A stretch of 64,000 nucleotides of DNA, taken from Gp13-AA77 sp035946735. Its GTDB lineage: Bacteria; Acidobacteriota; Terriglobia; UBA7540. Shown here one piece after another: positions 44,601-52,405 of the stretch. The position numbers and the translations under genes were made by a program. Every line of letters starts with the position of its first letter. The stretch's first letter is position 1. The stretch is taken from NCBI GenBank assembly GCA_035946735.1, contig DASYYZ010000157.1, positions 47,252-111,251 of the forward strand, in the 5' to 3' direction. The notes under the pieces were generated by a model, which had not been told where the DNA came from, ran no database searches, and saw nothing but the letters and a program-made list of their open reading frames with translations.

Positions 44601-44707
44601 AACATCACGATGCCAAAACCCATGAATATTCCCAAAGCGGCGGCGACCAGCGCCAGCCTTCGAATCCCGAACCTCCGGATGATCGGTCGCCGATTCCTCG
44701 ACTTCAT
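41654..44707 (-). CDS. Large secreted quinoprotein-like protein
   Basis: 1017 residues. Leader RNRRPIIRRFGIRRLALVAA, then DDWTHHHLVFSNPGTEEQAIENGTHDRWLRIVNDPRYIMQQ shared with the frameshifted paralogue at 36257-38331. Residues about 195-440 are a Ser/Thr/Gly-rich block with internally repeated strands (TLTIKNGSNTLTLTAG; VTASSSSNVVAVTARATGTSGNS). The C-terminal half has propeller-type strands (SYNHDTIYVGDDGGNLHQF, GGYVFVGDMGGVFYSV). Likely exported and surface-exposed; function unknown. Three long imperfect repeats precede the gene. Confidence 0.82.
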   Translation of the reverse strand: MKSRNRRPIIRRFGIRRLALVAAALGIFMGFGIVMFGREPGVRKQDPAQNHQATAQPAPVDDVVRHNMENWILQGRGIPDDWTHHHLVFSNPGTEEQAIENGTHDRWLRIVNDPRYIMQQLKRRAGAGVLQAEGVAAAVEATGAQGATGSPNAAGAEKAIGDLPAANAHKQKIKKDWSTGLDGAAASQTGTVSSNGATGTSTVTVDGQTFTGSAPTPASASGSFSSRASSGTTLTIKNGSNTLTLTAGSSNGTCSGSSPWSVGFNRGSSGSGNSSTWASGIATVLTSGTQCSTNIGVTATANSPSNGDLTITDSTAGTGGNSGITLTWSGTSNFTPAWSSTNLSGGADGTTSGTSFAYWSVNAPVSTSQLATNIATAIDDNTTLQGSAGVTASSSSNVVAVTARATGTSGNSIGTTASLTGFAWGGTKLTGGATGTGRVQPNTYPAKYGVSLTGASCSDFAVYPTGQAGGTGAANIIGYDNLYTGGCAGAVPSVYWAYNTGGTVTTSPVLFEDGLQVAYIQSNGTTASLVLLKWAASTTETLGAPLTLTSQSSASAYRSCIAPCMYTLAFANGADDTLSAPYDSYNHDTIYVGDDGGNLHQFTGVFNGNSAESGSPWPVHLGANKLASPVYDCDCGFQGGYVFVGDMGGVFYSVGTSYSYEGTNGVVHGNTGSLGDAIADAPLVDSSEGTELVFVTTNGSYSYTGYNGVWEFVSIFTTLGTPGVVPVGCGSSTTCGGTVGGYYLYASDYDNVYYESGNPAYGHLYVVGNTGVAGGGTLYQVEIAYSSLVSGGVTAVATGLNSTEHPWPSPLTEFCNNGTSACAITQQRTVTGSVNTSGTVTITSGTFTTADVGAVLVGTGIPFGDTISTYVSSSKVDLTTAPSSSVPSETLSILGGQTTSGTDYVFFSVNRGTPSGCTNSAGDGCILSYNVNNLTAVALSGSGLNVTTPGTNGCWATGGLIIDNSDTVTTGASQIYFLNLNGNAAGGPTGSTQTSTNCTGASGSSPINAVQASQSNP

Positions 44708-44718
44708 GGGTTACCTCC

Positions 44719-44880
44719 CAATCCGGTTCCTGCTCCTGTGAACGCTTTTTATTTCGGCGCAAAGGACCCCTCTCGCGCTCCTTTCCAATCCGGTTCCTCT
44801 GTTTCTGTGAACGCTTTTGTGGGGTTCGTCGCTAAACCGGTCATGTGCTCCTATGAACGCTTTTTTTCGGCGCAAGACTC
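44719..44880. repeat. Three imperfect upstream repeats
   Basis: Three units built on AAYCCGGTTCCT and then TGTGAACGCTTTTT...TTCGGCGCAA, near 44719, 44786 and 44832, upstream of the 1017-residue protein. Each unit on the minus strand contains AGCGTTCAYAGGAGCA, a ribosome-site-like stretch. Nothing coding fits the 434-base spacer to 45141 apart from these and the dyad at 44905. Confidence 0.6.
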
Positions 44881-44904
44881 CCTTTTTGTTCCCCTCTGAC
44901 AGTA

Positions 44905-44927
44905 AGTGTGAGAATATTGCACACTTT
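44905..44927. promoter_or_regulatory. Operator-like dyad
   Basis: AAGTGTG, nine bases, CACACTT: a perfect 7-bp inverted repeat around AGAATATTG, in the leader region of the 1017-residue protein gene. Candidate repressor site, unproven. Confidence 0.4.
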
Positions 44928-45141
44928 TCCGAAACTTGACCGGCCTTGTTTCGAATAGCAACTCGGGGAAAGACCCCAACCCGCTACTCAGTACTCGCCA
45001 TTCGCTCTTTCAATGTTGGGAAGCCAGAGGCTCCCCTCTTAGAGATGGACCCCCGAGTGTGCGAGCACGGCTCATGCCAACGGCGCTCGCTCGTAGATCC
45101 CGCTGCTTGTCCAGCCAAGTCGCGACAGCCCTCGCACAGTG

Positions 45142-46629
45142 TTAACTGCCGTATTCACTTGCCGGGTTTGACTGATTGCCTTCGATATCGCCGCCTTGCC
45201 GCGGCAGGCTGGCGATGCCGGCCAGCACGGCGAACCAGGCCGCGTTGGCAGGGATATGCAGATTGAAATCGAGGAAGCTGTGCACCAGCATTCCGCAGCA
45301 TCCGAGCGCCGCGCCGAGCTTGATCCAAGAGCCGGGCATCGGTGTTCGGGATTCGGTGTTCCCTTCGACTGCGCTCAGGGCAGGCGGTGTTCGGGCGGCA
45401 CGGGCGTCGTCAAGGGCTAGTTCCGAATCCCGAACCTCGATTTCCAAACCCCGAACAACGAATTGCGGCTCCCGAACGGGGAAAGCAAGGCGGAGAAACA
45501 GTGCCAAAGCCGACAGTATGAGGATGCCCCCCACCAGGCCAGTTTCGGCCAAGGCCTCCACATAATCGTCGTGGGCGTAATCCATCCACATCTCGCTCGG
45601 GAAGCTCTGATAGCGGGGATAGGCGGTCTCGAAATTACCAAGTCCTACTCCGAGTAGGGGATGGTCGCGCCACATGCGGAGCGAATCCACCGCCATGCTC
45701 TTGCGGAAATCGGCCAATTCAGTCCAAGCCGGGCCCCCCACGTCAGCCACCAGCGCCAGCCGTTTCGAGACCCAGCCCGGATCGACCCAGGCAAATAGGA
45801 GCGTGGCCGCGAGCACGGTGGCAGCGACAGCCGTGCCCAGGCTGCGGCGAAGGACGTTGCTCCGGCCACGCATGCCGAGGGCAACTGCGATCACTATCTC
45901 GGCAGCGAGCGCGAGCAAGCCGCCGCGAGAACCGGAAAGCAGCAGAGAGGCGACGGCGATGGCAGCCGTCACAGCGAGCCATGCCAGGGCCACGAGCGAC
46001 GGTGTTCCGCGACGTTCGGCGATGTAGAGCACGGCGACCGGAACCAGCATCTCCATGAGTCCGGCGAAGTGGTTGGGGTTAACGTAAGGGCCGAAGAAGG
46101 AACTACCGCCGATATCGAACACTCCGTAGATTTTCTGCTCGCCGGCCGCAAACTGCAAAATGGCAAAGAGTCCGAGCGATCCTGCCAGTATCAGAACCGT
46201 GAGGCCGAACCTGAGCCAGGTCTCGCCGCTGGCTGCGGCGAAGAGTTGAATGGTGACAAAGAAGAAGACGAGGTCGGCGGCCAGCAGCACCAGAGCCTGG
46301 CGGGTCTCGGCCCGGTCGAGAGCGACCCTCGCGCCATACTGAGTGACCCCGAGGATGAAAAAAGCCGCCAGCGGCAGGTACAGGGGCGACCACACGAGTT
46401 TCAGGGCTCCGTGTTGAACGCTTCCGGCGGCCCAAAGGATCAGGACGAGCGCAGCCACGATACCGAGCGAGACCCAACCCACGGGATCGACAGCGCCAAA
46501 GGCCCACGGCGCGGCCACGAGCGCCGCGAGGAGCAGAAACCGGGAGATGGAGAACGCCACGGGTTGGGCGTCGGCCTTGGCCTCAGCCTCGGCGGGCACA
46601 ACGGCAGGCTCCAAGACTGATGTGCTCAT
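45142..46629 (-). CDS. O-antigen ligase/polymerase-like membrane protein
   Basis: 495 residues with about 10-12 membrane helices and the Wzy_C-type signature: YVNPNHFAGLMEMLVPVA, LLLSGSRGGLLALAAE, then GVGLGNFETAYPRYQSFPSEMWMDYAHDDYVEALAETGLVGG. These enzymes transfer or polymerise undecaprenyl-linked glycans at the periplasmic face. Residues near 385-430 (RGLEIEVRDSELALDDARAA, then ALSAVEGNTESR) are a hydrophilic insert made of heptad and dispersed repeats. Overlaps the upstream gene stop by 4 bases. Confidence 0.88.
   Translation of the reverse strand: MSTSVLEPAVVPAEAEAKADAQPVAFSISRFLLLAALVAAPWAFGAVDPVGWVSLGIVAALVLILWAAGSVQHGALKLVWSPLYLPLAAFFILGVTQYGARVALDRAETRQALVLLAADLVFFFVTIQLFAAASGETWLRFGLTVLILAGSLGLFAILQFAAGEQKIYGVFDIGGSSFFGPYVNPNHFAGLMEMLVPVAVLYIAERRGTPSLVALAWLAVTAAIAVASLLLSGSRGGLLALAAEIVIAVALGMRGRSNVLRRSLGTAVAATVLAATLLFAWVDPGWVSKRLALVADVGGPAWTELADFRKSMAVDSLRMWRDHPLLGVGLGNFETAYPRYQSFPSEMWMDYAHDDYVEALAETGLVGGILILSALALFLRLAFPVREPQFVVRGLEIEVRDSELALDDARAARTPPALSAVEGNTESRTPMPGSWIKLGAALGCCGMLVHSFLDFNLHIPANAAWFAVLAGIASLPRQGGDIEGNQSNPASEYGS
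45340..45476. repeat. Heptad arrays and a dispersed repeat inside ligase gene
   Basis: 45340-45360: CGGTGTT, CGGGATT, CGGTGTT. 45421-45476: eight degenerate units including TTCCGAA, TCCCGAA, CCTCGAT, CCCCGAA, CAACGAA, TCCCGAA. Between them, CCCTTCGACTGCGCTCAGGG (45361-45380) is a repeat I recognise from many unrelated genomes, where it is translated as LSAVEG or FDCAQG. Confidence 0.8.
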
Positions 46630-47966
46630 GGCGCTTTCTTCGGAAAACCCTTGCCAGCAGCCGGACCGAGGCTCTCGAGGGACACGGCGTCAAGCCAGAA
46701 GGTTCCGGAAATCTCGGTGGGATACGTGCGACCGAGAGGCCGCCAGACGGAGAGTCGCACCGCCTGTGTCCAGGGTCCGGTGGAGAAATAAAGCCGCACG
46801 GGATGCCACGGGGTGGTCCCGACTGTAGTGTCGGAGATCACGTCTCGAAACCCCGGTTGTTGGGTACCGGTCACGCGCAAGGAGGGTCCGGTGTCGGAAG
46901 TGATGTCCTCGGAGCGAACGTAAGCCTGCAGCGTGTAAGTCGTATTTGGAAGGACCGGCACGATTTGATAGACCGGCTCGTACTCAGCGTTCCGGCTGAC
47001 GGAGAAGTCGATGCGAAGGCAATGAGCGCCATGAAATGCCCCGGGCGCGGAGAAATCGAGTGCGAGAAAAGTCAGGTTGGAGGACCAGCGCCAGTCGAAA
47101 CCCGTGTTCAAGGGGGATTGTTCGAAATCGCCATTGAAAATCAGGTTGTCGCTTTGGTCCTGCTTTGACCCCTTAACGATTTCGAGGCGTTCCAGATCGC
47201 GCCACACCGCTGCGGCCTCGGCGATGCGGCCGAGATCGATCAGGCGGTCAAGGTAGGGCTCGGCTGCAGAGAAGGGAAAGGGCCGAGGGTTGGCGACGGT
47301 CAATTTTTACACTCGGTAGGCGGCATCGTTGTTTCCCTCGTCGCTCAGGAAATCGACGAAGTCAACTTTGATTGCGGAATCTGTGCGGTCCGCCAGCATC
47401 TTCTGGAAGATCGCGTCAGGCTCCAGCGCAGGTTGAAGCGAAACCCAGGTGGCCGAAGCGTAACCCGGATCAAGCTGGAGCAAGCGCCGGAACTGGGCCA
47501 CAGATTCGTCCTGCCGGTTCGCCGCCAGATAGGATTGGGCCGCGCGCCAATGGTAAAGAGGCACCATGGGACAAAGCTGCAGCACTCGCTCCCAGGCCTG
47601 CACGGCGCACTGCGCGTCGCCCGCGGATTCACAGGCAGAGCCAAGGTGGGACCAGTAGCGGCGGCTATAGGGGCTCAACTCAACGGCTCGGCGGAAGTGC
47701 CGGACGCCTTCGGCGGGATTGGTCCCTTTGTAAGCGCGCCCAAGTGCGTATTCGAGCTGCGGATCGGCAGGGTCCAGAGGAAGAAGCGAACGACCCACCG
47801 AAGGTGTATCAAATGAGGTCACAATGCCCAAAAGCGAGGTTTCGGCCGCCAAAAGAAGACTGACAAGGCCGCACACAAAGCCGACCGTCGCCATCAAGAG
47901 CAGTGATCGACGAGGATCGCGCAGCGATATTTCGAGCGGGGCCACCCGCAGGAATCGCCAAGTCAT
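46626..47966 (-). CDS. TPR plus carbohydrate-binding protein, split by TAA
   Basis: From ATG 47966: a membrane helix (about 18-45), TPR units (LEYALGRAYKGTNPAEGVRHFRRAVELSPYSRRYWSHLG... and two more), then a TAA at 47307-47309. The same frame continues with more TPR-like sequence (YLDRLIDLGRIAEAAAVWRDLERL) and a jelly-roll carbohydrate-binding-type domain (NLIFNGDFEQSPLNTGFDW...FWLDAVSLESLG). Without the stop it is one 446-residue protein, so the two halves are probably one gene with a nonsense mutation; a separate TTG start at 47303 is possible. Fits the neighbouring glycan-ligase role. Confidence 0.75.
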
Positions 47967-48010
47967 GGCGGAGGAAAGCAAATGAACCGTGACGGGCGCG
48001 TAAAAAGGTA

Positions 48011-48062
48011 CCCCCTCACCCGGCGCTTCGCGCCACCCTCTCCCCCCGACGAAGGGGGTGAG
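48011..48062. repeat. Dispersed structured repeat with TTC loop
   Basis: CCCCCTCACC, GGCGC-TTC-GCGCC, CCCTCTCCCC and GGGGGTGAG can fold as an outer stem (CTCACC/GGTGAG) with an inner hairpin. A sequence class widely scattered in bacterial intergenic DNA, from memory. Confidence 0.6.
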
Positions 48063-48126
48063 ATCAGGAAATTTTGGCGGGCTACCGCGAGGCTGGGACT
48101 CTTCCCGTCGCAAGCGGACCAGGCTC

Positions 48127-48672
48127 TCACGATACCGGTTCGCATTTCGCTTGGTAGCAGGGATTGCTCTTGGACGGACCTTTGTCGCAGCACTTGCCGC
48201 TGCAGCAGACATCACCCGAGTCGCAGCAGATGGCGTGAGATGGCATGCCGCAACATACCGGAGTACCGCCGCCGCAGCATACCCCATTGCAGCAAGTCTG
48301 TCCCGTGCTGCAGCATTTAATTCCACTGGCCCCAGTGCAGCATTTGGTGCCTGAGCTGCAGCAGAGGCTTCCAGCGGCCGAACTGCAGCAGGTGGTGCCT
48401 GAGTTGCAGCATACGGCAGTGCTACCGCTTCCGCAGCACGTCTGCTTGCCAGTGGTACAGCATTTGTGGCCGCACGCGAATGTACCTGGACCGCATGCAG
48501 TGGCTCCTTCCTGCTGGCCGCCGGCAGGCGCGCTCCAGCCCCGAGAGCCCCCTCCCAAGCCTAAGGAAGCTGCCAGGGCCCCGCCCAACGCTGTGCCAAT
48601 CAATCTGAACGCCTGGCGCCGTGGCATCGAACTGGCAATGATTCGCGATACATCGTCAAGCAGAGCGCTCAT
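48127..48672 (-). CDS. Exported protein with 30 cysteines
   Basis: 181 residues from ATG 48672. A twin-Arg leader (MPRRQAFRLIGTALGGALAASLG) precedes about 125 residues with 30 Cys, 26 of them as 13 adjacent CC pairs in units such as SGTTCCSSAAGSLCC and TGQTCCNGVCC. I know no exact family; the spacing recalls granulin-like or metallothionein-like folds, so dense disulfide packing or metal binding is likely. The start overlaps the upstream double-thioredoxin gene by 17 bases, implying coupled expression and a possible enzyme-substrate relation. Confidence 0.8.
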   Translation of the reverse strand: MSALLDDVSRIIASSMPRRQAFRLIGTALGGALAASLGLGGGSRGWSAPAGGQQEGATACGPGTFACGHKCCTTGKQTCCGSGSTAVCCNSGTTCCSSAAGSLCCSSGTKCCTGASGIKCCSTGQTCCNGVCCGGGTPVCCGMPSHAICCDSGDVCCSGKCCDKGPSKSNPCYQAKCEPVS

Positions 48673-49924
48673 TCTGTCCTCCCTTTGCTCCCAGCCCGTC
48701 ACGGGCGAGGGTCAATACTGCGTCCCTTCCGAGAGCCACGTCATCGGTGATCACGCCGTCTTCACCAATCAAAAAAGCGGCCGGGGTGGCTACACTCCCG
48801 TACTGCCTGGAAAGCCTCCACTTCTCCTGCAGCATCAGCGGAAACTGAAAACCATGCTGCTCCGCCTTGCGGCGGTTCTCCTCGGCATTACCACGTCCCA
48901 CCATCACCACGGCCAAACCGTTATTCGCGTGTTCCTGATGCAGCCGCACTAAATGCGGAGCCAGTTCATCGCAAGGCCCGCACTGAGGGTCGCTGAAGAC
49001 CAGAAGGACGCGCCGGCCCCGGTATTCCTCGAGCGAAACCATGCGACCGCGAACGTCAGGCAACCGAAAAACCGGCGCACGCCTGCCGGCCTTGAGCCCA
49101 TCGCCCGCGGCTCGAGAAAACACCATCCAGCGGTTGAGCCAGGCGGCGCGCCGTTCGCATCCCACACAGGGCTTGATCCCGAATGCGGAAGTTAGTCGCT
49201 TGAGGACGTCGCCGAGCCCAGTCTCGCGCTCGGTGGCGAATCCCAGGACGTTCACCCGGTGAGGCCCCGGGCTTTCGTTGAGTGGTTGGCTGTAGACGCT
49301 GGATTTGCCGCGCTGGGTCCCGGAGTCACCGGCCCCAGCCGTTTGCTGGGCCAGCAACAGAACCCGGTCGGCACCGCTCGCAAAGGGCGCGGCCACTCGT
49401 CCTTCCTGATCGAGCAGATAAGCAACCGGGGTGCCTTGATGGCGAAAAGGCTTGGGTGCCTCGCCATCCTTCATCAAGAGGATGGGGCACTTCAGGTCAT
49501 GTTCGGCTGCTCCTTTCTGATTCGAGGGAGCGTCGCCGCTAGCCAGGAGTGTCAGTTGAACATTCTGCTTCTCGAAAGCGGCTTCAAGACGGGCCAAGTC
49601 TGGCGCAAGAGAGTCGCAGAAGCCGCACTCGAAATTCCAATGGACCAACAACACGCGCTTGCCGCGAAAATCCGCAAGCGCCACGGGCCCGCCTGACAGG
49701 TCTGGGAAAGCGAAGGTGGGAAAATCTGTCCCAAGAGGAAGGCCGTGCGGTTCGGCTTCCGCCCTCAGATTTTCGGCTGCTCCAGCGTTTGTGGTCCCTT
49801 CGAGATGGTCCAAACGCAGCAGGATTCGGCCTTGCTGCTTCACGATCTGGTAAAAGCCCAGGCAAACGCTGATGAGAATCAGGATCAACAAGACGAGGAT
49901 TGTAGCCATCATATCAAGAGCCAT
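48656..49924 (-). CDS. Tandem TlpA-like thioredoxin protein
   Basis: 422 residues: an N-terminal membrane anchor (TILVLLILILISVCLGFYQIV), a first thioredoxin-like domain with NFECGFCDS (near 98), and a second with DPQCGPCDE (near 317). Between them a linker holds a further Cys pair (IKPCVGCERRAAWLN). Two periplasmic redox centres on one chain suggest electron relay or disulfide exchange. The first start (49924) is followed by ATGs at 49912 and 49909. Directly upstream of the Cys-rich gene. Confidence 0.9.
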   Translation of the reverse strand: MALDMMATILVLLILILISVCLGFYQIVKQQGRILLRLDHLEGTTNAGAAENLRAEAEPHGLPLGTDFPTFAFPDLSGGPVALADFRGKRVLLVHWNFECGFCDSLAPDLARLEAAFEKQNVQLTLLASGDAPSNQKGAAEHDLKCPILLMKDGEAPKPFRHQGTPVAYLLDQEGRVAAPFASGADRVLLLAQQTAGAGDSGTQRGKSSVYSQPLNESPGPHRVNVLGFATERETGLGDVLKRLTSAFGIKPCVGCERRAAWLNRWMVFSRAAGDGLKAGRRAPVFRLPDVRGRMVSLEEYRGRRVLLVFSDPQCGPCDELAPHLVRLHQEHANNGLAVVMVGRGNAEENRRKAEQHGFQFPLMLQEKWRLSRQYGSVATPAAFLIGEDGVITDDVALGRDAVLTLARDGLGAKGGQNERSA

Positions 49925-50038
49925 GCCCTCCCTTCCATAACGTTGACTTGTGTTCTGAAAAACAAGCGGAAGCGAACGAGGTCGCCTGCGAGGAATGGAC
50001 CGGGTTGTTTAGCTAATCTCTTACGCGATCTTGCGATC

Positions 50039-51275
50039 TCAGCCAAGGTCTCTTGGCCGGAACGGTGCTGCGGTAAAACTTCCTCCCGTCAGAAAAGAAC
50101 GCAGCCCGAGCAATAGAAGGCGCGGCCGATGGAGGCAGAGGCGCAAGAGCACTCGGCCGGGCTCATCTCTTGTGCAGGCTTCGAGATCCTGGCGAGTGCG
50201 GGCATTGAGGAGATCCACCAAGTGAGAGTAATGGGCCTGCGTGAAGTTATGGACGACTTTCCGAATCAGCAGATGAAGATCCAGCTCGCGCTTCAAAGCT
50301 CGCAGTTTCCGGCCAGGCCTGCCATTCAGAATGGCTTCCGCGATGCCCACAGCCCCGCGGAAACCGGTAACGATGCCGCCGACCGTCGTGACCTTGACGT
50401 GGCCAGCCGCGTCTCCGACCAGATAAACTTCGCCGCCCGCAAGCTGGCGACGAACGGGAGTCCATTTCGAATAGAGGGGGATCCTTGCGGCTTGGTATTC
50501 CAAGGGTTCCAGGTGGCGTTTCTCGAGAAAGCGGTCCAGAACCGTGCGAACGCCCGAACCATGTTCAGCGATGAGTCCAACCACGCCGGTCGTGGGCGAA
50601 TCGGGGATGAGCCAGTAAAAGTACGGCGTATCGTCCGGAACGAACCACACTCGCGTGGTGTCAGGCGGCATGCCCTCGGGCAGGCGAACGATGGCCTGCA
50701 CCAGGGAAACAGTGTTCTGCGCAGGCCAACCGGCGGCGCGCGCCACTCGGCTGCCGCCTCCGTCAGCACCCACAACCGTCTTAACATTGAGTTTCTTCGA
50801 CCGCCCCCCCGCGGCTTCGCTCCATTTGGAGAGCTATGGAATGCTCTCTCGGTTCCATGGACACAAAACGGCGCCCCAGAAGCACCTGTGCACCGCTTCG
50901 TCGCGCTGCCGCAGCCAGGTCGCGAATCAGCCTGCTGCGCTCCACAACGATATCGGGCTGACGAAGCGCGATGCGGGCGACGCGCCCATCGGTGAACAGC
51001 TCAAATCGACGGATCTCGTTAACCTTTGCCCCGTCGCCAATCCTTCCCAGGATCTCGCTCATTCGGCGGGTGACGATCAGCGTCCGAGGCTTGGGATCAA
51101 AATCCTCGGCCCCTTCAAGAACAGCGACCCGTTTACCCGCTTGACCGAGCAGATGCGCAGCGAAGAGTCCGGCCGCCGATCCGCCTACGATACCGATCTC
51201 GGAGCTCCGGCCTCGGTCTTTGTCTTCCAAACTCACCTCGCGTCCCAACTCATCCTGTAAATTGAGGTCATGCAC
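50039..51275 (-). CDS. FAD-dependent reductase, geranylgeranyl-reductase-like, frameshifted
   Basis: From a GTG at 51275 (VHDLNLQDELGREV). EIGIVGGSAAGLFAAHLLGQ is the FAD-binding Rossmann motif; the second frame gives KTVVGADGGGSRVAR, the DG motif, and EVYLVGDAAGHVKVTTVGGI, the GD motif. The frames switch at the seven-C run 50804-50810 (seven G in the sense strand); removing one base gives 411 residues. Family members reduce isoprenoid or hydroxylate aromatic substrates. Probable function: lipid or quinone modification beside the lipid-carrier transferase gene. Confidence 0.8.
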
Positions 51276-51325
51276 GCAGAGGCGGTGCCTCTGCGTGGAA
51301 AATTCCGCAAAAAATGACCGCAATC

Positions 51326-52375
51326 TCAGGATGTTTCCCTTGAAGGCTGTTGACGTTCGTAGGGCAGATTTTCGAGCAGCCCAACTCCCACGAGGGCAGC
51401 CAATACTAGCACGACTCCGGCCAATAAAGGACGCCCGAAAGAATAGCGGCTGATCACAACAGCCAACATGCCAAAGAGCAGAGCGCCCGCATAAATCACA
51501 AGCACGGCCCCTCGCTGCCCGAGACGGAGGTTCGCCAGCCGATGAGCCGTGTGGTCCTTGCCGGGCGAGGCAAACGGAATGAGTCCGCGGCGCGCCCTGG
51601 AGATCGAGACCAGGGTGGTGTCGAAGATCGGAACGCCCAATACCAGCACCGGAACGATCCAAGCGATTGCTTGCGGCATTCCCGTAGGACGAAGCTTGAG
51701 GCCGAGCGTGGCCATCATGAACCCCAGAAACATCGCTCCGCCGTCGCCCATGAAAATCTTTGCCGGCTTGAAATTCCACCGCAGAAATCCCAGCGAGGCG
51801 CCGAAGACGGCGGCTCCCAGCGGAGCCACAAGCATTTGGCCGTTCAGGATCGCAAGCAGCGCAAAGAAGAAGGAGGCAATTGCGGCCACGCCACTCACGA
51901 GGCCGTCCATGTGATCTAGAATGCTGAACGCGGCCGTAATACCGACGACCCAGAGCAGAGTAAGGGCAACGTCAACTCCGTTCGCCAGCGCTCCCGGCAA
52001 GAACTCAGAAGCGATGTGGAACCGAACGCCCAAGGCAACGAGGGTGGTGGCGGCGAGCGGCATGGCGACGAACAGCTTGATCTGGTGGTGAAGGAGGCCT
52101 CGATCGTCGAGAATCCCGGTCACCAGCAGCAGAGTCCCGCCCGCAACGATCCCGAAGATCTGACCGCGCGGCTGGCCATCCAGAGAGAACATGATCGAAA
52201 CGACGGTGCCGCAATAGATCGCGAGGCCGCCCAACAGCGGCATGGAAGTCTGATGCAGTTTACGAGTGTTTGGCTCATCGATGAATCCGATGTGGAGGGC
52301 AAGCCTTCGGACGGGAATCGTCAGCGCAAAAGAGGTTACGAGAGCAATGGTAAATGTGATCACTCCGACGAACAT
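51326..52375 (-). CDS. WecA/MraY-type glycosyl-1-phosphate transferase
   Basis: 349 residues with about 10-11 membrane helices. PNTRKLHQTSMPLLGG, GILDDRGLLHHQIKLF, NHMDGLV-type FSILDHMDGLVSG, and GDGGAMFLGFM are the conserved metal and undecaprenyl-phosphate sites. It loads a sugar-1-phosphate on the lipid carrier, the first step of the glycan built by the surrounding genes. Confidence 0.9.
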   Translation of the reverse strand: MFVGVITFTIALVTSFALTIPVRRLALHIGFIDEPNTRKLHQTSMPLLGGLAIYCGTVVSIMFSLDGQPRGQIFGIVAGGTLLLVTGILDDRGLLHHQIKLFVAMPLAATTLVALGVRFHIASEFLPGALANGVDVALTLLWVVGITAAFSILDHMDGLVSGVAAIASFFFALLAILNGQMLVAPLGAAVFGASLGFLRWNFKPAKIFMGDGGAMFLGFMMATLGLKLRPTGMPQAIAWIVPVLVLGVPIFDTTLVSISRARRGLIPFASPGKDHTAHRLANLRLGQRGAVLVIYAGALLFGMLAVVISRYSFGRPLLAGVVLVLAALVGVGLLENLPYERQQPSRETS

Positions 52376-52405
52376 CGTACGCTCCGTATTCTCAAACTCT
52401 GCTTG

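Noticed and set aside
3086..45476. Heptad arrays as CRISPR
   Set aside because: Units are contiguous 7-mers without unique spacers, and no cas gene is in the window.
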